64,000 nt of DNA from Galaxea fascicularis (GCA_948470475.1 OX419341.1:19445264-19509263), one strand, 5' to 3'; positions 11,241 through 42,407 are shown, numbered from the stretch's first letter. The notes: generated from the sequence alone by a model not told the origin. Program-made: numbers and translations.

Positions 11241-13128
11241 CTATTTCTGGCCATGAAACGACAGAATTTCTGATTTGGAAATTGGAAAGCATTATATTCG
11301 TCTACCAACAGATCAACAAACCCAATCAAGAACAACAAAAGCCCTGTTAGAGTGTGACAGTCTTCCACACACTTTGAGAATGTGAAGGCTGTACTGACCT
11401 GTACTATATGTGAGAGTGACTCTCCTGTGGTTGTTTCATAGATTTGAGTAGTATATCCAAGAGTGAGCAAAATACTACTACAGAAGTTATTTTAATTAAC
11501 TCTGTGAAATTTATATTTCCATATAGGGTTTCTGTATTTTTCTCATTTTCATAAAAAATAAACAATTTCCAAACTTCAGCGCACGGTAAGTTCCTATATT
11601 TTTTCTCTCAGAATAGACATACTTATTCATTTTCCAGCACTTGAGCATGGCAAAAATGATGAAAAGATTAAGTGTTCAGAATTTTCAAATAAGGAAGCTA
11701 TTGAATACCTCTTACACTGAGAAAAGTAAAAATTAAGGACTAGCCTAAAAGACGCCCGGGCCCTTTTAATAGCCCTAACTCTTTGATAACACAGTGCAGT
11801 TAAGTACAACAAGAAATGCCGTCTTGTAATGTTCACACAAAAATGGCCAACTTTCGCTTGTCAATTTCTCACCAAATTGTCCAGATAGCAGTCGCTTTCT
11901 ACAGCCGTGATCGAAATGTTTTGCTGACAAAAAGGCACTGCGGTATTATAGTTACGTGACGATACTACAATAAGTGACCATCCCGAAATCTCAAACTAAT
12001 CTCACCCACAAATATTATGTGATTTTTTTTTAATCAGATCATGCGCGCCACTTCGATAGAATCCGACTGAGGGCGAACTGCGAGTTTCTCTTTGTCGGGA
12101 CGAAGTCCATTACAACTTCTTCAATAAGTGCCCACCCCGAAATCTCTGACTATAGCGTATTAATTTATACCCACAAACTCAATTGGACCTGGCTGACCTA
12201 GTTCTAACCCTTACCATGGCTTAACCTCGACGGCTTACAGGTTTATCTCATTAACACGTCTTCCAGCAAATTAAAATTAAATGTATATTGGAAAAGAAGG
12301 CGAGCATATCTAAACAGGCACTGAATAGTATTGCTATGGTATTAAACAATTATATGAAAGTTAGTGACACTGTTTTCTAATGCTTAGCCATAAAACGTTA
12401 AGAAAATTAGTTTGAAAGTGAACGAGGTAAGAGTTCGAGTCAAACCTGGAGGTAGTCGATATCCTTCACACCCTTATCATCGCTGCGTTTGATGGCAGGT
12501 GCGTCTTTATTATCATCACTGTTGGGCAAACTAAAGTTCAACAAAATATCCCACCAAAACAAAATCAAATACACTTTCTTACATATCGTGTGCGTAAGGG
12601 CAGCTCATAGCGATTAACTACGTTTGACTCGTCGAAAAATGTTGCGTGAAAAACTACGTGATTTGTGGTCCAATGCTTCGCTAATCACAATTCACATGCA
12701 AACTAATCTCAAGCAGAATTTGCGTAAAATTTTCGTCAAGTATTGTGTGATTTTTGAAGCAAATCATACATGCTGTTTGGATTCCACTTCGTGAAGCCGG
12801 TGTCCATTATCAGTTCAAGATTTGGGTTTTTCGTGCTTTATTAGAAGCTGAATTGGAAATTGAAATGGTCGGTCTGATATTTTATGACATTGCAGGTGTG
12901 ATTATGGACTTTAAAATATCTGAAGCACACCTCCAACCAAACTGTGACATAGATTCTTTCTGCAACATTTGTTTTCTTATATTTTATTTAATATTTCTGC
13001 TGTAAGGGAATTGAGATAGGGAGGATGAAGCCTTGCACGTTTACATCAATTGTCCATTTTACAGTTTTGTGTTCAGTGACTTTGTCTTGGTACAATATGT
13101 AAATATTCATGTAAATATGAACCAGTTA

Positions 13129-13166
13129 CAGGAGCCATAATGGGACAGGTCCCATTATGGCTCTTG
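13129..13166. repeat. 18-bp perfect-type hairpin
   Basis: CAGGAGCCATAATGGGAC is followed almost immediately by GTCCCATTATGGCTCTTG. It could form a tight hairpin in RNA or DNA. Position near the 5' side of the TDO paralogue; function unknown. Confidence 0.7.
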
Positions 13167-13179
13167 TCAGTTAGCATAA

Positions 13180-13278
13180 CAACAACAACAACAGCAACAT
13201 GATTTGCACGATCGACAAAAGCAGCGAGGTCTGTATCAAAACATGGTCACCCCCAGCCTCGCTACTGCTCAAAGGCCA
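13180..13278. mobile_element. Partial copy of the GTTGAGTGACCTGG MITE family
   Basis: Shares GAGGTCTGTATCAAAACATG, CACCCCCAGCCTCGCT and CTCAAAGGCCAGG with one half of the complete element at 27791-27983. The other terminus is missing and the sequence runs into the next MITE. Confidence 0.55.
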
Positions 13279-13510
13279 GGGACCCCTTTCTCGAACCTTC
13301 CGAAAACTTTTCGGGCCCGTAAAACCATTTCTAAAACCGCGATCCGCTTATTCTAAAAAGCTGGCATTTTACCATGATTTCAAGATACGAAGGACAAACA
13401 TTTGTTGCAAAATTCCATGCCAGGAAATGTCTTCGTTTTTAAAGTACGAAGGAAATTATGCCACCTGAAATAGGCCCGAAAAGTTTCGGGGGTTTCCAGA
13501 AACGCACGCC
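13279..13510. mobile_element. MITE, TTTCTCGAAA...CTTTTCGGG family, copy 2
   Basis: GGACCCCTTTCTCGAACC... and, inverted, ...GGGTTTCCAGAAACGCACGCC, with internal CCGAAAACTTTTCGGGCCC / GGCCCGAAAAGTTTCGGG. Same interior as the copies at 10780 and 53241. Confidence 0.75.
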
Positions 13511-14066
13511 AAGTCACTTAACACTTTAAAATGGACTAATAGATTTATTTAGCCAAACTTAAAGTTATTTCTTTACTGGCATTTACTAAACCTGATTATC
13601 ACATGACCCTTCCGGTTTGAAATGAACTAATAGGGAGGGAACTTTAACGGCGGCGACGGCCACGGCAACGCAAACGTCATTTCAAAATATTTCCATGTTC
13701 TCGTTTTTCTAACTCTTTCGCGATTATCTCAATTTGTTTAACATGGAAAAATGTCGAGGAAACGTCCAAGGTCTGAATTTCTATGAACGCCGTTAAAGTA
13801 AGAAAAATAAAATAACCGTCATGTGCTCACAAACTCGAGAAAATTTGGTCATTTCAAGCTGTTTTTTCTTTTTGTAGAGGACGGCAAAGAAATGTACAAA
13901 ACTTTAAAACGTACGTGCAGGCTGATTGTTTTTGCTCATTAAGCCGCCGCTACACGAGTGATTTTTTTGGTTTCCTTACCACCGTTCTCTTTGCTAAACT
14001 GAGCTCCCTGATAATCAATGCCAGGACTTGCCGGACCAGGGTCCACTGGAGCTAGGATTCGAGCCA

Positions 14067-14120
14067 CCTATAGGTTTCAATACAACTAAACCATCAGTTA
14101 GCACTAACCATGCTTCGAGC
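14067..14120. mobile_element. Foldback element, GAGTTGCTCGAAGCATGG family, half copy
   Basis: Only the right half remains: CCTATAGGTTTCAATACAAC then CAGTTAGCACTAACCATGC and TTCGAGC. Confidence 0.55.
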
Positions 14121-14989
14121 TTTGCATGAGAAAATAGGTCCGTAGGCGTGAGTTAGCGTAACATCCAAATTTTTTACCAGCAGGCGTAAGACTTGGCAGG
14201 TATAGTATTATTTTTTAACAACACTGATAATAATAGCATCTGATTGGCAATAACAACAGACAAATAATTCGATTTGTGAAGAAAAAAGACTTTGTCAGCC
14301 GTCAACATTGAACAAAAGATGAAAAGTGTTTACTGCATTTAGCCTTCAAAGTTTGCGAATTTGTACTTATAGGTCATCACAACGAGAATTGCAGTGAGGG
14401 ACAACATATTTCTGGCATCTTTACGGCAAAAACCATGTTTACTTTGGGAGGGGATTGTTGCTCTTAGCGACAATTTTCCAAATGTCAATTTCTCGTAAAC
14501 TTGCCAAGCGGAGCCGGTAAGGATATAAGCCGTCTGGACTTCGTTTGGCGGGCTTTTCTTGCACCAAGGATTTTGTGGCCAAAAAATGAGCGGCAGAAAG
14601 AAAGACGAAGAATTTTAGGATCCAGGAGAACTATTAGATAACAGACGTTTGGAAAAAACATATAGGCATTTTTTTGTCCAAATGAATTTCAGATGAAAGC
14701 GTAAAAATTTCACGGCGGGTTGAAAATAAGAAACTATGATTAAATAAAAAGGTAAGAAAACAATTTTTCAGAGAAGTTAGACTGAAATGAGACAAGTGAC
14801 AAACATATCGCTGCAAGCTAGACAGATTGCTCAGCAAGTTTTACGTAAATGTCCGCTGTATAGAACACGAAAAAGAGTGCGAACCTGTTGACAGGTTAGG
14901 TCAGTCAACAATCACTCGGAATTGCAAAGCTAGATTACAGGCGTCCAGTTTCCATCCATGTCCAATACACTCAACTAGACTCTAGTTGT

Positions 14990-15233
14990 CAAATCTAAGA
15001 GTCCACTGGAGTTATTCGAAGTCTAGTCGTTAAACGAAACCGGAAGTCCAAAACTATTGTCAACTGGAATCCAGTCCACTGGAGTTACCGGAAGTCTAGT
15101 CGTGAAATGAGACCGGAAGTCGAAACAATATAACTTAGGGGAGGGTTGAAAAATCGTCCAATGGAGTCCATTGGAGTCCACTGGAGACGCATCGAATCCA
15201 CTGGAGTTACCGAGAGTCTAGTCGTGAAATACA
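14990..15233. repeat. Left subterminal degenerate repeats
   Basis: Repeated blocks of AGTCCACTGGAGTTA followed by AAGTCTAGTCGT and AAACGAAACCGGAAGTC or close variants. Inverted relatives of the 123-bp array at the other end of the candidate element. Confidence 0.6.
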
Positions 15234-15626
15234 CTACACATGTGATATACCTCGTTCTTTAAGCCGTGACCTGAGACAGGCACTCTACACATGAAATATA
15301 CCTCGTTCTTGAAGCCCTGAACCGAGAAAAGCACACTACACATGTAATATACCACGTTCTTTAAGCCCTGACCCGAGACAAGCACTTTGCACATGAAATA
15401 TACCTCGTTCTTTAAGCTGGACCCGAGACAAGCACACTACACATGTAATATACCTCGTTCTTGGAGCCCTGAACCGAGGCACACTACACATGTAATTTAC
15501 CTCGTTCTTTAAGCCATAAGTCGAGACAAGCACGCTACACATGAATATACCTCCATGACCCGAGACAAACACGCTACGTATGTATTTTATACTTCGTTCT
15601 TTAAGCCCTGACCCGAGACAAGTACG
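15234..15626. repeat. Tandem repeat of about 50-56 bp, roughly 8 units
   Basis: Units resemble CTACACATGTAATATACCTC, GTTCTTTAAGCCCTGACCC and GAGACAAGCACA. Degenerate, non-coding; the minus frame is open over part of it by chance. Confidence 0.85.
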
Positions 15627-17285
15627 CTAGTTCCCTTCGTTCCGAAATTACTGGCTTGTTTACTAAGCAAACGGAGCTTGCTACGGTACTCATTTAGCGT
15701 TGCCATTTCTAAAAAATGCTCACCAGATCAGCTGGTAGCTGTATATATTAATGCCGATCGTTACCTTGTCAATGTAAACAGCTACCACATCTTCTTTGTT
15801 TATGTCGCACAAACAATTGAGCGTTGAAATGCTGCCAAATTATATGTGCTATATTAATTTTCACACTTTTTGACATTCATCTAAAGCGAGTTTAAAATAT
15901 TTAAATACTACCCTATCAATGACCACAGTGTTTTCGAGCAAGAAAATCCGACTAAAACTATGACTTTGCACTTATTTGCGATTTCATTTCATGTAGAATT
16001 CACATTCCGTATATTAAAACAACACAAAATAAAAGACACCGATCCTTTCCAATAACCGTGTTTTCACTACACCCGTTACCCCGCTTAACATTCCTTAAAA
16101 TGGTTTGTTTAACACCTTGTTGGACGCTTTAAAAATGATTCGGGTCTACACGGGTAACAGTGCATGAGACTAGAGAACGTGCCAATATGGCAATTTCAAA
16201 AAGTTATAGCGGGAAATCTAAATGAATGAAAAGCACGCATCAGTAACCGGAAGCGTCTCGTAATTGGCCCATAGGAATAACCAGCTCCTTAACTGAGCTA
16301 CCTCGTTAAAATACCTCGGTTAACTATTATTTAATTACTATTTGCTGAATCCTTAACTTTTAAGTGAGTTGGAAAACCAACTCAGTTGATTTGCATTTCA
16401 CACCTGACTCGCTAAGCGACCTGAGGAGCCGTTCTGGAAACACTCACCATGCAAACAATTATCACACGTTCTTAGTTTATGTTTAACAAACAATGATGAC
16501 TGTATATATGCTACCAAATGATATGACGTCCAAAAATTTCCACACGGATACACATCCATTAAATGCGGTTTTAAAGTGGCCCGCAAACAAGATACCGCCC
16601 CAATAATGTCAATCAAAACCAGCCCACCGAAAGGGCACTATGTTTTACAAGGAATCTCATCAGACATAAATCTTAATTTCGCGCCAATTTCATTTTAGTC
16701 TATAGATCACATTCCTTCATTCAATAAAGATCACAATTTAAAGTAACCGTTCCTCCCTGTTCTCTGTTTATGCGTTACAAACAATTAGAAGTGTATATAC
16801 GCTACCAAATTAAAAATTTTGTTAAAATTCCACCCGTATGTAAATTAAACCACTTCCATTAAAGTAACGCAACATTAATATATAAACCCGGCATCCTAAT
16901 CAATGTCAACCCTTTGATATATTTTCCTGGATTTTATTGCAAAAGACCACCGTGTTATGCCTTGGATGACAATCAGACATTACCTTTAACTTTCGGGTTT
17001 TTTATAGTCAACATACACATTAATTCATATTTATAATTGGACAAAAGTTGACTAAATTTCAACAAGACCGCCCTTTTCTCGTGCCGCCATTCTACCTTTA
17101 TTTAGCCTGTTCTTTTAAGTGATCTATTCACATTGTATTGAATAAATGAGCTAATCCATACCCAGGGGAAAAATGAATTTTTTGGTTCAATTTCAGTTTA
17201 AGTTCATCGAGTGCAAAAATTTTCCGTACCATTCTCAGAGTTTTCTCAGCGTCTCGTAGTAAGGTACGCAACTCGCTTAGTAAAT

Positions 17286-17380
17286 ATGGCAGCAAATCAT
17301 CTTGACCATCTCTACAAAAATCTACACGATTGCCACAAGTACAACATTGAATGGGATCTACTTCCTCGCCTCTATGAGAG
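17286..17380 (+). other. Possible orphan coding exon inside the candidate element
   Basis: ATG in context AAATATGG starts a 31-codon frame that ends at a strong donor (GAG|GTGAGT). The peptide (MAANHLDHLYKNLHDC, then KYNIEWDLLPRLYE) looks like real protein: balanced composition and no low complexity. A possible acceptor at 17511 would add only about a dozen residues before a stop. Not recognised. It could be a captured exon, a remnant of the element's own gene, or chance. Confidence 0.25.
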
Positions 17381-18047
17381 GTGAGTAATTTAAATCACAA
17401 CCAAACTGGTTTTTATCTACAAAACCTCATATTCCTATTTAGCCATTTAGCTTCTAAGATTAAAAATTTCAATTACCATTTATTGTCCCTTCGCTTTTCC
17501 TACGAACATAGTAATGATCCTGAGTGCTCCTGTTCAAATATCCCATGACTACTTTGATTTATGAAGTGTTAATATTACAAGGATACTTTATTATGGTCAA
17601 AGGGTTTAAGACCACCCATATTTATGCCTTGCGCGCTCCGTTAACTTTCGCGCATACGGAAAATCTGCAGATCAGCAGTGAGCGCTATTTAGCGAAAGTA
17701 GTTTACGTTCTTCCGGCTTATTTCCCCGAACATCGTAACTTTTTGTGCCCACAAGGTTTTTTGAACATTTCTCTTCTTCATTTACGTCGATATTTTCAAC
17801 AACAATCGCTGTAGCCGTAAGGAAAACACGTTGTGGGGCACTTGTGTTTTGTTGACTCTCGCCTAACGCGCAATTATTTGTTGGCGAGCTCGTGCTAAAA
17901 ATCTGTTTACCTTTGCAGCTAACCCAATAAATACTGAAGCAAGAGCATTCAAACCCTTGTGAACAGGGACTCAGCACTCTGCATCAGTCCGCCATATTTA
18001 CTGGTTTCCAGGTTCCAGCGCAACTCCGACAATTTTCACTTATGTAC

Positions 18048-18720
18048 TCCAATAGAATCTACTCGTCACCAATGGATCCAATGGACTCCAATGGAACAGT
18101 TTATCACGACCTCCAACCCGACAAGATTAACAAGTATTTCTAAGTCTCTCACGACTAGAAATTCGGTTACTCCAATAGAATCTACTCGTGACCAATGGAT
18201 CCAGTGGACTCCAATAGAACAGCTTTTTCTCGGCCTCCCACCCACCAACATTAATAAATATTTCAAAGTCTCTCACGACTAGAAACTCGGTTACTCCAAT
18301 AGAATCTACCCGTTACCAATGAATCCAATGGACTCCAATGGAACAGTTTTACACGGCCTCCCACCCGACATGATTAAGAAGTACTTCTAAGTCTCTCACG
18401 ACTAGAAAATCGGATACTCCAGTAGAATCTACTCGTTACCAATGGATCCAGTGGACTCCAATGGAACAGTTTTACACGGCCTTCCACCCGACATGATTAA
18501 GAAGTACTTCTAAGTCTCTCACGACCAGAAAATCGGATACTCCAGTAGAATTTACTCGTTACCAATGGATCCAGTGGAATCCAATGGAACAGTTTTACAC
18601 GGCCTCCCACCCGACATGATTAAGAAATATTTCTAAGTGTCGCACGACTAGAAAATCGGTTACTCCAGTAGAATCTACTCGTCACCAATGGATCCAGTAG
18701 ACTCCAATGGAACACTTTTC
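18048..18720. repeat. 123-bp tandem repeat, five and a half units
   Basis: Unit starts (TCCAATAGAATCTACTCG) fall at 18048, 18171, 18295, 18418, 18541 and 18664, a steady 123-124 bp period. Each unit contains CCAATGGATCCAGTGGACTC, CACCCGACATGATTAAGAAG and CTCACGACTAGAAAATCGG. Confidence 0.92.
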
Positions 18721-18800
18721 CAACTGGTCGCCACTAGACTTCCGCTTTTCCAATAGAATACAACCATACACAACTAGAGTCTAGTTGAGTGTATTGGACA

Positions 18801-21800
18801 ACCCTCCCAGTTTCACACAAAGTCCTTGCTTTGCTAAGCAGATACAAAATCCTCAAGTGTCTTGATAGTTTTTTTATTATTACTTCCAATGTTCAAAGAA
18901 GAAGCTTCTCCAATTAAAGATTCTTAGCGGCAGAACATCCTCCAGTTACACAACAATGTCCGGCAAAGACGGTGCCATTACAAGTTTTCGAACCGGGCAC
19001 TATAAAATAGCAAAACCAGCTCCTCCATTTCCCTGCTTTTAACATGATCCGAAAGTTCAATTCTTATCGGTTGAAACGGCGAAAAAAAAAAAACTGAGAA
19101 GTAATCAAGTTAGACGGTGAGTGTTGTTTATAGTCTTTGGACGAAGATCTCAAACTTTTTCAATGAAAGGCTTTCGATAAAAAGCACCTTTACCCGCAAA
19201 AGGTCATAAGTTTCTTCTCATGTTATCTTTTATTTTATTATCCCACCGAAAAACGCGGGTGTCACACCTCACTTTGGCTTACAAGGAAGGGGTGGACGTA
19301 CGGACGTAAGCACGGACGATCGCACAATGACGTCATAACACAACCAAATTTTCTGGCATCGATGGATTACCATATTTTCTTTCCCATGGTGCTCCGGCAG
19401 GGAGGCAGGGATGAGGTCGTTACCGGAAAATCTCAATCTGAAGTCTTGCCACAGATTTTCAAGTAAAGACCGAACGTTCGAGGTTAATAAGTTATTCATT
19501 ATATGGCTTTAAAAAACAAAATAACTAAAAGTTATTTTGTTTTGTTGTTGTACAATTCGTAATCGGCCCGTGGGCATTACGGGAGAATAATACTCTACCA
19601 CTTTGCCTGTGGTAATACAGCTTCGTGTGGGATCCTAGTTGTGCTTGTAGCCCATATAACGCTCTCTCCAATTGGCTGACCATCTTATTTGTGTAAGGAC
19701 GAGCGCGTGACGTAGACTACATGCTATTTGATTTAATTTGCAACGGTGGATCGACGGAAATTTGTCATAAAATTCGAAATTTTGCGTCTTTTGATCTCAA
19801 TTTATGATGAACTTTAAGCAGGATAAATAAAGTTCACTTACCCCTCAGTCATTGTATGATCCTGTGTGATTTAATTGTGTTTCCCAAACACCATGAAATC
19901 ACATGAAACTGGCCATGGAACGGTCGAAACGTTTAACTGCGTGGCAGGTATAGAAATAGGAGGTGGAGGAAAGGGAATCAAAGGCTCTATGAGCGAACTC
20001 GTTCATGCATTAAAGTAAAGAAATCAAGGAAATGTCAAGAAGAATAAAGAATCCGAGAATCCACAATCTATCAACAAATCTTAGGTCTGTTAACAAGTTT
20101 CTTTAGAAACCCGAAAACTCGGTTAAAAAGGTATAGTGACAAAGCTTTTTCGGCTGCTACACCAACGCTTGGGAACGATTTATCCCTGGATATCAAATCT
20201 AGTCCATGCATCTTGATTTTTAAATCTCAGTTAAAGACTTGCCTTTTTACCACTGCGTATAGACATTGTTTTGTTTTGGTTTTTATGGTTATTGTAAAGC
20301 GGTATAGAGCAGCTCTATATTCTGGTGGGCACGTGACGTCATAAAAACAAAATCACAACGTAAACAGTTTTTTTGAGTTTTTACCATTATCACGTAAAAG
20401 ACATTTTGGAAATATACCTGCTTGCCTGTTTTCAGCTCACAACGAAGCGTGCATAACAGTTTGAATTTCAGATTTGTTCGCAGCGCGTGACACAAGATGG
20501 CTCCTGAGAAACGTGTCACGTACATAAAAGCACCGATTCACCCTGTGTTTTTGAGGTCCGAAGAGAAGTGTGCATGTAAGGGCTTGCAAGCTCAGCGACA
20601 AGAAAAAAGCGTTTAACATAGCGAAGTCATCGTTGCCTGGCTTGTAATTTTAACACACTTTACGTATGTGCATTTGAGGTGGGTGATTAGTTTCGTGTCC
20701 CAAATAATTTTGTCCAGGATTTTAGCAACGGTGCTTTGTATTTGTAGCGGGAAGTAAAAAAGAGGAGAAAAGAACTTCATGTAAAATACTTTTACTTCAG
20801 TTACAATAAAAGAGGACAATGATCTAAAGGAAAACAATGCCCTTTCATAACCTTAAATAAGTAAAGAAAGTTAATTCCTTAAATTTCAATTTACACAAAT
20901 ACAGAATATAAATATGACAAAAAATGCTATACGAAGTTGTTTGCTATTTCCGCGAAAATGGAACTTTCCTGTTATCATAGAGAATATAAACTTACCGGTG
21001 GTTATAAAAAAGATGACATTAATATGAACATCCTCATTCTAAAAAGATGTGATACATCATTCACAATTCCTTAGAAAACGTCCAAATACTTCAGTTAAAT
21101 ATGAAAATCGTTTTTCTAACAAATTGTAGCTCAAGCTCTACAAACAGCAAAATTCGTAAACAATTTTTTTTCAAAACGAGTGCGATTGTCTTCTAAATTT
21201 ACTGCTATATTTTTTTTACGTACTTAAACTTGCAGTTCAACTGCAAATTGGTATAATTATTTAACTTTCAACGACGAAACCAGTTAAAGGAGCTCTGTCA
21301 TAGGAGTTTTGCTTTTTCCGGCGAAAACTACACAGAAATACAACTAACGACTTTTACTTATGCCGAAACGTTCTTTGAAATGTAAGAGAAATATATCAAT
21401 CGATTTTTTGCAGGAAAGTTATCCACAGTACAGTTTTGGTCATGGCTTTCAAGATGACGTGCGAGAATTTGAAAAGCTTAGGCTAAATTTTTCAAAATGC
21501 AATCCATTTCCATCCTTGCCACCCGTAACAGAAAAAGACAGTATTTAGTCTCAATGCAGCAACACGATCTTGAGTAAACAAACTTCCCTGATGTTTAAGC
21601 ATTTTACGGCGACCGAAATAGAATGACAGAGCTCCTTTGAACAGGCACTTGATTTAACGCAATTACAAACAGCGGATACTGACAGATCTCCACTAACGCA
21701 TTCAATGGAAACTCACTAAAGCAAAGCAACCCGATTGGCCAAGGAGTCAATTAAACCAATACATATAAGACGTTTCGTAACCTGTCACCTAATAGAGGTA

Positions 21801-22001
21801 TGATAGGATCCTAAGACATCGAAAAATCGTACATAGGTTCAAGTTTTGATGCAGAGTAACACTCTACGCGGTACACATCTAGTGGATAAGGTAGATAATG
21901 GAAAAAATGTGCTAGGGTAATCACCGCTGCATTTACAAAGACATTCAATTATTTCACTGAGCCTTCCGAGACATGAAAAGCTTGAATTGAAAAATGAACG
22001 G
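18801..22001. other. Intergenic; only the LINE fragment recognised
   Basis: Between the candidate 3.8-kb element and the TDO stop codon. Apart from the LINE tail at 20136 I see AT-rich sequence and scattered palindromic scraps (GGGCACGTGACGTCATAAAA at about 20327). A 62-codon frame at 21360 has no recognisable features. TDO's 3' UTR should start at 22001, but I could not place its end. Confidence 0.4.
20136..20275 (+). mobile_element. Non-LTR retrotransposon fragment (RT C-terminal tail)
   Basis: The plus frame reads DKAFSAATPTLGNDLSLDIK then SSPCILIFKSQLKTCLF. This is the characteristic tail following reverse transcriptase in CR1/Jockey-type LINEs (AFSxAAPxLWNSLPxxIR...FKxxLKTxLF). The usual Trp is Gly here. 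A short, dead fragment between the two TDO copies. Confidence 0.7.
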
Positions 22002-40895
<18,894 letters not shown>

Positions 40896-41810
40896 AGCGA
40901 TGAATGAATCAAGCCTAGCAACGCGGTATGAAATAGGCGGCAACGTGTCACTGAAGAGTGATGAGATTCCTTCGCCGCGCGCGACTGATCAAGGGGTTTA
41001 ATCTGGGGGGCGTGGAGGGGGAGTGGGCCCCCTGGGCATTTTGACTGACTGCTTGCAAACGAAGGTTGGCCCATTGTGCAAGCATAATTTTTAGGCGTAG
41101 TTGGAGCAAACGAGTCAAAAAGTGCACTTTTCAGGCATAATTAGGCCAATGATAATTTCATTCCTTCTAGATTCTTGCTTTTTAGCTCGGAAAATGGCTA
41201 CATGCCGAGTCAGTAGGTGTGGCGGGAACGGATTTCACTCCTTCGATCGTTCGCTTCTTATTCCCCTTCCCTGATTCCTGTTGACATCTTGTGAATCCAC
41301 CGAAAACGCTTGGCATATATTCCACATATCAAACGATTGCTAGCTCGCAGGCTAACCTTACAACCAAAATGAGGCTTCCAACAGATTTCTTTACGTTCGT
41401 GGTATCGTATCCCAACTCTATCCCAAGGAAAACATCGGCTTCTTTGACCCAAGCTAAAGCATTATGTTGACAAGCGAGAACCTTAACATCTATGCGCTCA
41501 TAGTGGGCACTCACTCACTCTTACACTGAGCGCGATGACATTAGTGGCTCCCACCCTGAAAGGCAATAGTCACTAAAAATCATTACCTTTATACTTTCAA
41601 ATAGCCTGGGTATTAATTTTTCGCTCTCTGCATTAGCTCGCTACTGAGATTCAGATTTCAGATTCATTGTTTTTGCAATATTTCCATATGATACACAAGG
41701 AGTAAAAAGTTAGTTTAATCAGCTGCCCCCTCCAAACTGGCGCGGCGGATAAAAAACTCTGAAGTCCACCAAACTATGCAGAGAAGAAATATAAGTTAAG
41801 TTTAGTATAG

Positions 41811-41944
41811 GTAATTGCATGGGGCCGAATAAAATTAAGGATTAATCGTCACGCGTGTTTTCAGAAGTTGCCGAAATTTGGACAACTTCTGAAACACACA
41901 AGTGATGATTAATCCTTAATTTTACGAGGAAACATGCAATTACT
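41811..41944. repeat. Foldback element of about 130 bp
   Basis: TAATTGCATGGGGCCGAATA, AAATTAAGGATTAATC and TGTTTTCAGAAGTTG on the left are mirrored by CAACTTCTGAAACACACAAG, GATTAATCCTTAATTTTACG and ATGCAATTA on the right. Confidence 0.75.
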
Positions 41945-42176
41945 TGTTTATCACTAAAAGGTCAAAATTAATTAGGGAATGGTGCATGTAGTTTATTCGT
42001 TTCTCATTGGAAGCCCGCTTAATGCGAATACAAATTTCAATCGAATCTAACCAACCAATGGCCATTGTTAAGTTTGTTTGGGTTAGGGTTAGGGTTATAA
42101 TCGGCCCTTTAGTGATAAATAAGTTTACACCTTGTCACCTGGTTACGTTGGGAGACTTGCTGGAGGTCCTGGTCCA

Positions 42177-42407
42177 GGGGCCCGTTTCTCGAAAGTCCCG
42201 GTAACTTAACGGGCCCACAAACCATTTTTGAACTTAAAATCTCAATAAAAGTAGGGTGTGTTCTGACCTCTAATGAAGTCCATTTTGTTTCTTTAGCTGA
42301 TAACTTTACTACATAATTTTCAAAACTTTTGAAACTCCCATGTGGAATGGAAAACAAAACTGCTTAACGGGCCCGGTAATTACCGGGAGCTTCGAGAAAC
42401 GACCCCC
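42177..42407. mobile_element. MITE, GTTTCTCGAAAGTCCCGG family, copy 1
   Basis: GGGGCCCGTTTCTCGAAAGT...CGGTAACTTAACGGGCCC and, inverted, TTAACGGGCCCGGTAATTAC...CTTCGAGAAACGACCCC. Nearly identical to 48791-49022, so recently active. Confidence 0.85.

Larger units (their letters stand above)
878..12608 (-). pseudogene. Tandem TDO paralogue, exons 1-13 visible, 3' half decayed
   Basis: Second TDO copy, head-to-tail with the intact gene. Exon equivalents: 12608-12583, 12518-12446, 9512-9419, 8133-8060, 7380-7315, 6682-6621, 6253-6178, 5555-5521, 4333-4251, 3710-3618, 3362-3306, 2234-2180, 935-878. Exons 1-8 have the same lengths and phases as the intact copy (506 nt) and are open. Exon 9 gains a codon, then 4 nt at its 3' end that create TGA (4254-4252), so a product would stop at 195 aa. 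Exon 10 has TAG where Trp of FNFW stood (3665-3663) and a later TAA. Exon 13 has its donor changed from GT to AT (877-876). Exons 11 and 12 are open. Exons 14-16 are not seen; they may lie left of the window. His63 and Arg132 positions persist, but Tyr28 is Asp, Gly140 is Ala and Gln142 is Glu. A functional catalytic enzyme is unlikely; a truncated expressed protein is not excluded. Confidence 0.87.
14959..18800. mobile_element. Candidate 3.8-kb inverted-repeat-bounded element
   Basis: The left end TGTCCAATACACTCAACTAG and following GACTCTAGTTGT (14959-14989) is exactly inverted at the right end (18770-18800). Inside both ends are subterminal repeats that are also mutually inverted: left units with GTCCACTGGAGTTACC...TCTAGTCGTGA, right units with TCACGACTAGAAA...CCAGTGGACTCC. 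The interior holds another tandem array and AT-rich sequence. Part of the terminal repeat is self-palindromic, so only the outer 11-12 bp are independent evidence. No transposase is visible, so it would be non-autonomous. Confidence 0.5.

Noticed and set aside
878..12608. Second functional, full-length TDO
   Set aside because: In-frame stops in exons 9, 10 and 13, a lost splice donor, and changed active-site positions.
21360..21548. 62-codon plus-strand frame downstream of TDO
   Set aside because: Short, with no recognisable motif or splice signals; not supportable as a gene.
42078..42095. TTAGGG telomere-like repeat
   Set aside because: Only two to three units; too short to be more than chance.
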